From the NCBI GenBank assembly GCA_903813345.2, contig CAIIXF020000001.1, forward strand, positions 15,457,915 through 15,521,914: a DNA stretch of 64,000 nucleotides. The letters are read 5' to 3'. This DNA is from Owenia fusiformis (lineage: Eukaryota > Annelida > Polychaeta > Sabellida > Oweniidae). Position numbers and translations under genes: made by a program. Numbering within the stretch: position 1 is the first letter of the stretch; every line of letters begins with the position of its first letter. The notes beneath the pieces are model-generated. The model made no database searches and had not been told where the DNA came from. It saw nothing but the letters and a program-made list of their open reading frames with translations. Shown here one piece after another: positions 43,856 to 56,500 of this stretch.

Positions 43856-44373
43856 TTTGTTATGTATTTTAAATGAACCGTTTTACTCGTACATCTCAAA
43901 AACCAATACGATGATATTCATTCTATCGGATAAGTTCGAAAACAATTATGTGTCCATATTAGTAAATGATGTGATGTTTGTATGTATATTCATTTATTTC
44001 TGTCTCTCACGTAAAGTACATCCAGCCGTTGCCGAGACTCATCAATCAATTTTTAAAGCTAAAGCCGTGTCATTCATTTCATTGCATCGTTATCAATTTT
44101 AGTCATACTACTGTACTTTAGCTTTAAAATGGGTTCTTAATGATTATTCATATAATACCAATAACATGATTCATAAAATGATTCATAAAAGACTCACTTT
44201 AACTCATTTTTCAACTTACATGAATGTACACTAGTGTGATACACAAGGGGCCCTTTTGGTCTATTAATTACATCATACAATAAATTCAGATATATCTGAA
44301 TTGTAAAAGATATATCTGAATTGAAAATACTTTTAAAAATGAATGAAAAATAAGTCTAAAGTTACGATTGTTA

Positions 44374-44437
44374 AATCAAATCTGCAGCCTTGATCGTATA
44401 AAAAATATCTAGTGCATTGATTTTTGCTGGAAGCATG
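44374..44437 (-). pseudogene. Ghost of GMC exon 11 beside gene C
   Basis: AATCAAATCTGCAGCCTT is shared with the true exon 11 and followed by diverged sequence. It is orthologous to the relic at 19318-19378. The second relic of the B side is deleted here. Confidence 0.55.
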
Positions 44438-44534
44438 GTGTTTAAAGTTAATTATGCGTCCATATATATGGATCATGTGAAAGCTTTCAAAAATTTTAAT
44501 AATGTAGGGTCTGATCAATAAGAAAAGGGAATCT

Positions 44535-47500
44535 TTAAGATTGTCTAATCAAATCTGCAGCCTTCTCTCCTATCATAATAGATGGCGCATTGGTGTTGCC
44601 TGATACGACATGAGGCATAATCGATGCATCTGCCACTCTCAGATTCTCAATCCCTTTCACTCTGCAAAACATGACAATACTTTGAAAGATCTCGGGCAAA
44701 GGCATTACTCGTTTAACTAGACATGTAAAAATTGAACAAGTTCAATTTAAGACTCCTAAGATTTCAGACTTTTTTAAGCTGGGTAATGCCTGAGACTAAC
44801 ATAAATGGGATTGGAAGCCTTCCATTGACCATGTATTAAATTTTCAAAATCCCCACGCCACACGAGATTTCTCAAGATTTGGATTCTAGACGATCACCAT
44901 TGGCGAATTCTTTTCGCCGGAGCTGTGCTTTTCTACAATTATGTAATTATACTCACTGTCTGGTATGTATTTAATCTATTAAATGGTATTATTGGGTGCA
45001 TACATTAATTATTGGAAAATAGTAGAATCTGCATCAGAAACGTCCTTACAATACCATAATAGGCGATTGAAAAATTGAGAAAAAATTTCACAAGGAAGAC
45101 TGTCGAAGAATCCGTGGATTTTTGACGATTTATGTTAAAAATGACATAATTTATGTGTTTATAAAGTTATATATAGGTTATACATCAACAAGTAGGGCTT
45201 TCCTTCTCACTTTTTCTCACATTTTTGCAAAAATCTTTCGTCCATTTTTCAGTCAAAAAAGAATTTTCTCAAAAGTTTTCTCTTGCAGATAAATTATCCA
45301 GAAAAGCCACTGATATGGTCCATATATCATTGGAAAGAGCAAACTTAGTAGGTCATCTCAGACTTTTCATTTGGATTATAGATTGGTTCTTTTAATTGAC
45401 ATAGCTGATTGAAATCATTGTATTGGCAAAACTTCCCCTAACTCCTTGATTGCCTTGTGACTGATTATTTTTCAAAATTTTCATTATCCAAATATCCTTC
45501 AGATATGGTTAATACGTCACTCTTTTCACGATAAATCGCCCACGATTTTTCAAAAGTTTACTTTTCGAAATAAATTCACCCAGACTTCTCCCATATATGG
45601 TTCATATATCACTGGAAAGAGCAGAATTAGTAGAATTCCAAAGATTTTTCACTGAAATGATGACAGCTTTGCTTTTTTAATTGTCATAGTCCCCTGAAAT
45701 CATGGTATTGGCCAAGCTTTCCCCTAGCTTCGCGATAAATTACCTATGATTTTTCAAAAATTTACTTTTCACATGAAATTCACCCAGACATCTACCATAA
45801 TATATCGTTCATATATCACTGGAAAGAGCAGAATTATTAGAATTCCCAAAATTATTCACTGAAATGATAGCTTTCCTTTTTTATTGTCATAGTCCACTGA
45901 AATCATGATATTGGCCTAACTTTCCCCTCCTTTCGCGATAAATTGCCTATGATTTTTCAAAAGTTTACTTTTCCAAAATATTGATCCAGACATCCCCCAT
46001 ATATGGTTCATATATCACTGGAAAGAGCAGAATTGGTAGAATTCCAAAAATTATTCACTGAAATGATAGCTTTCCTTTTTTAATATGCGAGTAGAAATAA
46101 TCTTGATTTACGTCATTAATAATTCAAAATTCGGTCAAACTGATGTCATATTTGGAATCTACATGTAAAATTACATTAGGAAATGTGGTTTTGAAAAGAG
46201 TTTATCAACTTTGAAAATTTAATTTTCTTTGAAAATGTGACTTCTAGGTCGGGGAGATTCCCCATAGAGCCCATGTTGTAAAATCACACAAAGTGAAATA
46301 TCTTTTTTTGTGTTGGGCAGATAATATTTCTTTTACTAGACATATTTTAATTTGTATAACTATCAGATACATAAAGGTAATATGAAAAGTGAACCATTAA
46401 AACTGATGCATATTCGAGTTTAAGGAAATTTTGTAATACCCTGCCATGTTAATTCCCCCGAATCAGCCACCTGGTGGCGAAACTGGTAACTGCCAACTCG
46501 CATCTGAGTAATTGTCATAGTCCACTAAAATCATGGTATTGGCCTTATTTTCCCCTCGTTTCGCGATAAATCACCTATGATTTTTCAAAAGTTTACTTTT
46601 CCAATGAAATTCACCCGTACATCTACCATATATGGTTCATATATCACTGGAAAGAGCAGAATTAGTAGAATTCCAAAAATTATTCATTGAACTGATAGCT
46701 TTCCTTTTTTTAATTGTCATAATTGTTATGATGGTCTCAGGTAATACAGAATAAGATGAGTCATCCAAAATAAGCTGAGTCAACCAGAATATAGACATTT
46801 AGACAATCCTTAGGTAGGGTTTCTTCCACCCTTACTTCAGAAGTCACACATTAAATTTGGAGAACTTTTTGTTTTGACCCACTTTCCGGACACCATATCT
46901 CAAAAATGGGCCAAAATACTTTGGAACGGCAAAATCCTAACGCTGTTAGCGTACTCTTTGTTATCTATATACCAAGTTTCATAGAACATTATTAAAGTGT
47001 AGAATCAGAATCGTAAAAATAAGGAAAAATTATGTAAAGGACAAGTCTCGGTTTGGAGAACAGTCCCCTGGGCTAATACTTTTTTATGAAAAATATAGAA
47101 ATATCAACAGATCAACCAAATTAGATTATGAATATTCAAAAGAGGACATGTAAATTTACAAGATGTAAAAATATCAAAGTCCGAAGCAGGGGTAACACTC
47201 AATTAGACCGATCCAATAAAATACAAGTGGAGTAGTGACAGAATTATAAATCGGGATTAATGTACCTTAACTGTGGGTCTACGACTGAGTTCTTATCAGT
47301 AGCTGGTCCCATTCTGCATGTTGATGATGGATGGAATGTAGTCCACATGTTTGCTCTTATGAAACAATCCCAGTAAGCATCGGTGCCAAATCGGTGAGCT
47401 TTACATAAAGGGTGGTGATTTCTTTTCAGTTCAAATCCTCCCCTTTTGAATACATTTGTTTTTGCAAGTTTTTCTGTCCACACCCTTATCCCTATATATG

Positions 47501-50500
47501 AAACATGATTTCAGAAATATAGCAATGATTATTTATTTAGTTAGGTTTCAATTCAGCTAGGCTAACTACATATTGTATGAAAATGTGTTGACCTATTTTT
47601 AATTTTTTAGATTAATTATATGATGATTGAACATGTATTAATTATTAACCTGCCGTCAAATGTTTCACATCAACTGAATTTTTGAGGTAGTTTGGCTCAA
47701 TCAATGGATGATCAAATGGATCCGTGCTCTGAAGTCTAATTGTACCATTGGTAGCTTGATGGAGCAATGTGACAAGGACACTGATTCCAGTTTTTCCGTT
47801 CAGTTCCTCATCTGGGTATATTGTATTCCACACCTGAAATTGTATTGGAACAGTTCATTCCATAACTGAAGGTGCATTAAAATAGACCATTATACAACTG
47901 AAAGTACATTGAAATAGACCATTGTATAACTGAAAATGCATTGAAGTAGACTATTGCAAAACTGAAAGCGCACTAAAATAGTCCATTACATAACTTGAAA
48001 GTGCATTGAAGTAGACTATTGCATACTCGTAACTGAAAGTACACTAAACTAGTCCAATGCATAACTGAAAGTGCATTGAAGTAGACCATTGCATACTCGT
48101 AACGGAAAGTACACTAAAATAGTCCATTGCATATCTGAAAGCATTGAAATAGGCAATTGCATAACTGAAAGTGCATTGAAGTAGACTATTGCATAACTAA
48201 AAGTACACTAAAATAGTCCATTACAAAACTGAAAGTGCATTGAAATAGACCATTGCATAACTGAAAGTGCATTGCAGTAGACTATTGCATAACTGGAAGT
48301 ACACTAAAATAGACCATTGCATAACTGAAAGTGCATTGAAGTAGAGTATTGCAAAACTGAAAGTACACTAAAATAGTCCATTACATAACTTGAAAGTGCA
48401 TTGAAATAGACCATTGCATAGCTGAAAGTGCATTGAGGTAGACTATCGCATAACTTAGAGTACACTAAAATAGTCCATTACATAACTGAATGTGCATTTA
48501 AGTAGACTATTGCACAACTGAAAGCGAACTAAAATAGTCCATTACATTACTTGAAAGTGCATTGAAATAGGCCATTGCATAACTGATATGGCATTGAAGT
48601 AGAGCATTGCATAACTGAAAGTATACTAAAATAGTCCATTAAATAACTGAATAAAGGACCCACGGTCCTGCGCTCACACAGTTTGGAACCTTCAGAGGAA
48701 TGTATATCCTGACTTTCAAACAAAAATATTGATTTGGATTTGTAGTCTCGAACTTTGAGAAACTTAGATAGCACAGTTGTGTGACCTAGTTTGATGACCT
48801 TTGACCTTGAAAATTTTACTTATTCAGAGCTCAGTAAGGTCTTTTGTGATTAAGCTGACCAAAATTTATATCCAAAAATCAATTGCAAAAATCAACTTTT
48901 TTTACCTTTCGAAGGTCACTGAAGGTCAAGTGAAGGTCAAATCCTAAAACTAATGTCAAATGGCAACTTGTAGATGATTTTCAAAAAAAATGGTCAAATT
49001 GAAGCAAGTTGAAAAATAACTTATTTTTACTGTTTTTTTACGTCAAATATCTCAAAAACGGTAAAAATTTGATGCTGACATATATTGAGCAATATGTAAG
49101 GAATGCTTAAATCTAGTAATGATGTAATTCATTGCAAGAAATGATCAAGTAAAAGGCAAACTTTGAGAAACTTGTCAATCACAAAACCTGCCATTGACTT
49201 TATACATGAGAAAGTTTCCTGAAAATGATGTAGTCCTACTTTTTGTCAAACACCAAAAACTGTAATTCCAAGAGCTTTGAAATCTTCAAAGGACATAACT
49301 TGCATATACAGCAATTAGTACAAGTTATTTGAAAGTTCTATACTTCAACAAAGTGTCTAGTATTTACAGAAAATTTGACTTTTTGACGTCAAAATCAGCA
49401 ATTTCTCGGAAACCGGGCGAACTTGGGAAATGGTGATGATAGGTCAAATAGGCATTATGGATATGCATAAAATGATATGATTCAATCCGAATAGCAGTTT
49501 TAATTTGTGCGGCCAATGTTGACGGACGGACGGACGCCTGGTCGATCCAATAGGCTCACTGTGTGAGCCAAAAAGCATTGAAATAGACCATTGCATAAAT
49601 GGAAGTGAATTGAAGTAAACTATTGCATAACTGAAAGCGCACTAAAATAGTTCATTACATAACTGAAAGTGCATTGAAATAGATCATTGCATAACTGAAA
49701 GTGCATTGAAGTAGACCATTGCATAACTAAAGTACATTGAAGTAGACTATTGCATAACTGAAAGTACAATAAAAAAAGTCCATTACATAACTAAAAGTGC
49801 ATAAAAATAGACCATGCATTACTGAAAGTGCATTGACGCAGACTATTGCATAACTGGAAGTGCACTAAAAGTCCATTACATAACTGAAAGTACACTTAAA
49901 TAGTCCATTACATATCTAAAAGTGCATTGGAATAGACCATTACATAACTAAAGTGTATTAAAGTAGACGATTGCATAATTGAAAGCGCACTAAAAGAGTC
50001 CATTACATAACTGAGAGTGCATTAAGATAAACCATAACATAACTGAAAGCCCCTTGATATACTCCATTACATAATTGAAAGTGCTTTTGAACATTGCATT
50101 TCATTCATAGCTGGTATTAATTTTGCACTGAAATAGCGGATTATACATAACTGAAAGTGCAATGAAACAGTCTGTTACATAACCTCAAAACCATGGAAAT
50201 ATTGCAATTCCATACCTGAAAGTACATTGACATATTGCATTTCATAGCCGACATTTCATTGAAACAGTTCATTCCATAACTGACTTCCATATTATATTTG
50301 AAGGCACCTTGAAATATATTTGAAGGCACCTTGAAATTTAAATTGATACAAAAGCTCCGTCGACGACTAGACCTATATGAGGCGTACGATATTTTGCAAG
50401 CTATATTTTAGCAGTACCTCATCAGTATATCCCATATTGCCTTTTATATAATCCGTTCCTTTATCACTTCCCCATATTACTGATAATACATGAAACTGGA

Positions 50501-53500
50501 TGTATGGGAATTTGTGATCATCTGGCTGGTAAGGAGATCTCATGAAGTACATCATGTCTGCCATTGGATTCTTCCATACACCTGTGAAAGACAAACATAA
50601 AATGGTTCACTCTTTATTTGTAGGTCCACATAAAATGCCTAAGAACAAGATTGTATTTTTCAAAAACCATGACCATTAAGAACTGGTTAATTCACATGGT
50701 TATTATTTGAGACACCAACCTGTTCCAAAGAGTTTATACTTCAAGGTCTCAAGTAAAGATAACGCTTGGTTTTCTGTTATGGCATCAACTTTGGTAAAAA
50801 ATGTCAGCATGTCTGATGAAGAATGTTCCTCCATATTTTCCCCAACTGGTAGGTCTGCCACTACTGGTATCTAAGAAAGGGATGAATTGTTCCATTTCCC
50901 ATTGGTTTACATTAGGAAATGATGATTTTCAAAAATTCATCAAAATCATCAATTTTCGACCTACTTTAATTGAGGAAAAAATTGGGGGAGGCATTGGAAA
51001 TGAAGTCAAGTTACATTTTCATCAATATCCTAAGTATTTTCCTCGCAGGACATGTAAATCTAAATTCAAACATAAAGAGGCTTTAATACGTAGTTCAATG
51101 AGGGAGTTAAGGTTGCCAAACCTTTGGAGGGGAGTGTACACGAAGGAGCTCTGGATGAGTTTGTACGTATATATGATTCTACAAAACTCACTCCTATCTC
51201 TTCAAGGTGTTTCTTAGGTCCTATTCCAGACAGTAGGAGAATGTGAGCTGATCCAACAGCACCTCCTGATATTATAACTTCCTTTCTTGCTTTCACATTT
51301 TTCTTGACCAATCCCCTTATATAAGCTACACCAACTGCTTTCTTGCCTTCTAGGAGGACCTGTTTCCAATACAGTTACAATACAAAAACAATGTCGATTT
51401 CATTAAAAAATTAACACGCCTAACCATCGACAACGTACAGTGACAAAATATACGGGTGTACACGTTAGTTGTTTCAAGCAAAAATTGTGATGTTGATTTT
51501 AAAAGAAGTTTCTATGGAATATGATGAAGTATCTCATGTTAAATTTTATGTGCATGCTCTTGGCAAGACTTTTAACTTTCAGAGTACGATTTTTTTCTAG
51601 GTAATTCCACCCACGTAAATGTGAATGTAACCAACATTTCCCAACCCATCCATCTTGTGGTTGGGATACCTAGAAAAAAAATATGATTCGAAGCGTAAAT
51701 TACGTTTATTAATCGTATCTCGAAAATTTTGAGGCCGCTATTTTTGTTTGTCGATTTTGACCAATTAGAGACGTATGTCTCAATACAGGTCTAAATTATA
51801 AACGTAGGTCATCTTTGAACTCTGCAGTAATCCCCCTGAACGCGTACCTCAATTTAATTTCAACTAAGATTTTCGCCAGCTAAAATGTCACTCGACTTTT
51901 TTGCAAAAAAACTTCCAAAAAGTAACAGTCGCATTAATTCACATTGTCGTACTTACAAAATGATCCACCGCCTAACTTATGCACCATCGAACTCGGTAAT
52001 ATTGTACACGTAACTATTAATTACCGTATATTCCCATATAAAACTGGGCTTGCTTTTCAACATTTCAAGCGAAAATTCTCTACGGAGCTTTTGTTTTTCT
52101 GACGTAATTTCTTCTAAGAAATCGGTGACGTGATAGGTTCAGTTCATCTTATTTCGAAAGGGTTGTCATCTATTTAGAATATTTATTTTCATTTTGTCCA
52201 GTCCTATATACAACCTGCCCTTATCCTTTTCGCTTGTAAAACCGCGTAGTAATGTTGAAATTATGGAATAGATTCTCTGATTTGGCGACATGTCTGCATC
52301 TCTACCATTTTGCGTTTGACACCCCTCGTTTTGGGCGAGTCCAAGTAAACCGCACATCCGGGTGATTAGAAAATAGACATTTTTCAAGAAAATTCGAGCG
52401 GTGAGACAGATTACCCTGGTCAAACTGAGTTTTTGACGAAACGTATGAAAGAATCAATATTTGTGATATACATTAAGCGCCAATTTGAAACTTCAGAATG
52501 CCTTCTGTGATTATCACAAAAAAAGTCGAGTGACATTTTAGCTGGCGAAAATCTTAGCTCAAATATAAACTGACTTTTGTGACGTGAGCTTGTGTTGCTA
52601 CGTGTAGATTTTTTCTGTCCATATATGGCTCTAAGAAGGCAGTTGCAGTGCTAGACCTCTCTCCATTGGCATCTATAGTTACCTGGGCTGCGTTCCAGCC
52701 TAGGGAAGAGACAAAATAACACCGACTTGATGTACAACACAACGTTCCATACAATACATAGTACAGGGTGGTCAAAAAAATGGAAACCCTGCATTTTCCT
52801 TATATCTTTTTCACTTTAAGGAATTACTCCCTGATATTTCATACATTTGTACATCATTCAATTTCCTACCACCCTACCACATGTCATGACCATCAGACTG
52901 ATAGTCACAATTTTACAGCACTTTGAATAACATGCTTCAGATTTGGCCATTATCGCGCTGTAGGCAAAACAGCACAGTTGTCAATGACCCGAATGCATTC
53001 CTCAGCAGGTATGGCCTAAATGACACAAATGATCTCACTTTTGAGGTTTGCAATTGTCCTGAGGTCATTCTCATATACTCTATCTTTGCCATATCCCCAC
53101 AGGTAGGGACATTTTAGACGATGAGTACAGGTTTCCCCACAACGCAATAGTGGCCACTGGGCATGTTCTTTAAAGTACTGTAACATTGTGACTGTCAATC
53201 TGATGGTCATGAAATAAAGTAGGCTGGTAGCAAATTGAATGATGTACACAGGTGTAAAATAATAGGGAGTTATTTCATAAAACGACAAAGATATGAGGAA
53301 AATGGTATTAGGGTTTCCATTTTTTTGACCACCCTGTACGATGTATATGCCGCCGAGAACGATTGAACTTTTTAATGGTTGTAAATGCAATTGTATTTTC
53401 AATGGTGAACAATTGTATAACTATATTATCAGTTAACCTATAATCCCATGGTTTAATTTAGCCCACCCTGTGAATATTACTATGAACAAGTAAGTCAAGT

Positions 53501-56500
53501 GATATATCTGATCCACAAAGTATCCACAAATGCTTTTCACTTTCAGGACTACTTTTCATATCTTAAGTTAAGAGCTGAATGAAACTGAAAATGGTTTACC
53601 CATTTGATCTTCGCCATTGTAATCCTCTGTAGTTTTGAATCCTGCTTCAACCGCTGCATCATAAACATACTTTATACATTCAACTTCATCCACAACTGAT
53701 ACTTGTAGAGGCCCTGAGGTGCCATGGTATTCTATAAATTATAGACACATATATGATATCTATTAAAAGCCAATACTGTATTCTAACTTCTATCTGGATC
53801 ATATAATTGATATAATCACATTTTGTTATTAGAGGCTAGGACTTGAGCGAACACTTCTTTTAGTAATTTACTTCCATAAAATCATACCAGGATTGGAAAC
53901 AGGAATTCAAAAAATATAAAAATCCAGATTCCCGCCTCAAGTAGCTCATCTTGGTGACTTGAACTTGCACAGCTGTATTAACAATAATCCAATCACTCGA
54001 AATTTTAAGTGTATCTATTAGCCACATTTGACTGTTTCTTGTCAACTGGTAAATGCAGTCAGAGTTTTGGCAATGGATGACGTGATCAGAAGTGCACCAC
54101 GGGTGTTCGATAGCAGTAAACCATGATGTCTTTCAATAGAATTACGTTAGTGTAAATGGGCCTGGATGAGCTTTTTGTTTAAAACACGTGATCATGTAAT
54201 GAGCACTGCAGGACTTATTGTTCTTTTTAGACCTCTAAAACTCATTAAAATATTACGCAATTCACCAGCACCGCGGGATTACAAAAAGACAGCCTTAGTG
54301 TGTTCCAGTGATTTAAGTATAACGCGGTATCCCCGCCAGAACCGCGCGAACGATCGCGCGACCATTTTATTAGTCGCGCGACAATTTTACAGTTCCGCGA
54401 TCATAATCAACCAATAGAAAGTGATGGTTTATTCGCGCGAAAACATGAACTATTCGCGCGACCATTCGCGCGGTTCTGGCGGCGATACCGCGTCATATTT
54501 AGGCCTATGCACACTGGTCAAGTGAGTCCCCAACCTAGTTATAAAGACGTTTGGATGAACTTTCGTCGGAGGAAATATTTATTTTCGTCATTTTCATCAA
54601 GAAAGAGGTCGATTTGTATCCAAATATTTTACTGAAAATCTATGCTGTCACGAGCAAATATATCCACTCGTTTCAAAAATCGAGTGGAATTCCTCACTTC
54701 AGCAAACAGGACGTAATCTGGTGAATTTCATAACGTCTGGCTATTATTACCACCTTGCCGGTCCTATTCTAGGGGTATTAGTGCTAGTTTAGAAGAATTT
54801 TATTTTACTATATTGACCTGAGCAATATGTAACGTCATTATGGCGGGCCACAGTGGCGGGCCAATATTGGATTAATTAACAGCCCGTCAATGTTCCCCGG
54901 GAAATTAGATATCGTTAAGTGCGTATAATTTTGTTCAGTGGCAGTCCGTTCTTGCTATTTCAGCCCTGGGCATAAACGATGGTAATAATACTAATAACCT
55001 CATTATTGCGGGCAAAATAATGAACTATTAAACCTTGGGCCTTCGGGCCTTGGTCCAATATAAAGCCGTTATTCACCAGGAGGGATTTGATATGGGGAAT
55101 ATCTCAAGGATCTATTGAAAGCCCATGATATCACCCGATGGATATTCCTCATATCACAGTGGCGTAGGAACAATGTACGCCAAAACGCCAGTGCGTAGTG
55201 TTGAAAAGTGAGAATAAAAAGGCTTATTAATTTTCCTATGTTCTTTATTCATATTTTATCATTGTATTGTGCAAAAGTAATCTCGAGCACACTAGCCTAA
55301 AGAAATGTTTTGTGGATACCATATGATATGCTCGATTTTTTCAATAGTTCTCTTTTGCATGGTTTTTGTGCCTCTGTTATTTTTCTAACCTGGGCCACAG
55401 ATAAATGACACTTTTTGAAAAATAAAATAATGAAAGTTACCTTGTTTCTACAGTTCTAATACTGTAGAAAATGCAAAGTAATCGTTATTGCTCTGTTTGG
55501 CAAATAAGCATTTAACAGTGGATTGAATTACATTACCAACATGCTTTATTTCATGAAAATCGAGCCACTATTGACTATCTTATGGATTTTAAAACTAAAA
55601 TACCATTTCGCAAAATTTTCGTGATTCGCGTTCTCATCACGAATTAGAGAAAAACAGTTTTTTTCAAAAACTACTTGATGAATACCTTTGCAATTTTTGT
55701 GCATGTTCCGTAATGCTTATGCAAACTGTGGTATCATTTAATTATAATGATGATGAACCTCTTTAAATTAAATGTATATTTTTCTATTCTCCCCTACCCC
55801 CAATTTTTCAATTTCACTATATCGATTTATATTCCGTTGCGAGGCAAAATCATACACAGAAATTATAGTTAAAGGGACAAAGTGCGTAAATGAAGTCTCT
55901 CTTTTGATCTTCATAGTATTTCCAATGAATTAATAAGTACCTGATCTTTCATTTGACACCAAAAACAGCTCAAACAGACCACATCAGAGTTGACACTAGA
56001 TCATGAAAACATATTTTTGATCTATCAATTTATATGTGTCAATTTCTAAGCAGTGTCATAGAAAGATGGCATTGTTGTTTGCATTGATTATCCATTCATT
56101 TTTGATAGGATTTTCAAGCATACGCCATCTTTTAATCCAAGAGTTATTTGGAACATACACTTTCTGAAAAGTGGTAATTCACTTTTTTCAATCTCTGAAC
56201 TTCAAATTCCGTTTTCTGTGCGAGTAATTTTTTTTCACTGCAGTATTATCCCAAATTAAAGTTTTTATCATATTTGATTGACTGTGTGAGTGACATGTCT
56301 CAAATAATTTTTTGTTCCTTTTCTTTCAATAATAGGCGCATTGCCTGTTTAAGTCAGCAATTATCTGTTTTCTTACTAAATCACCAATTGTTATTGTTAG
56401 TACTACTAAAAATATGAATGTTAAAGACAAAAACAACTTGAAAATGTTGTGATTCTTCAATTACGCGTTCCATTGATCTCAGTTCTATAAAAGCTATTAC

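Noticed and set aside
52166-52423. Host gene in intron 5 of gene C
   Set aside because: It lies wholly within a TIR element absent from genes A and B; kept only as element content.
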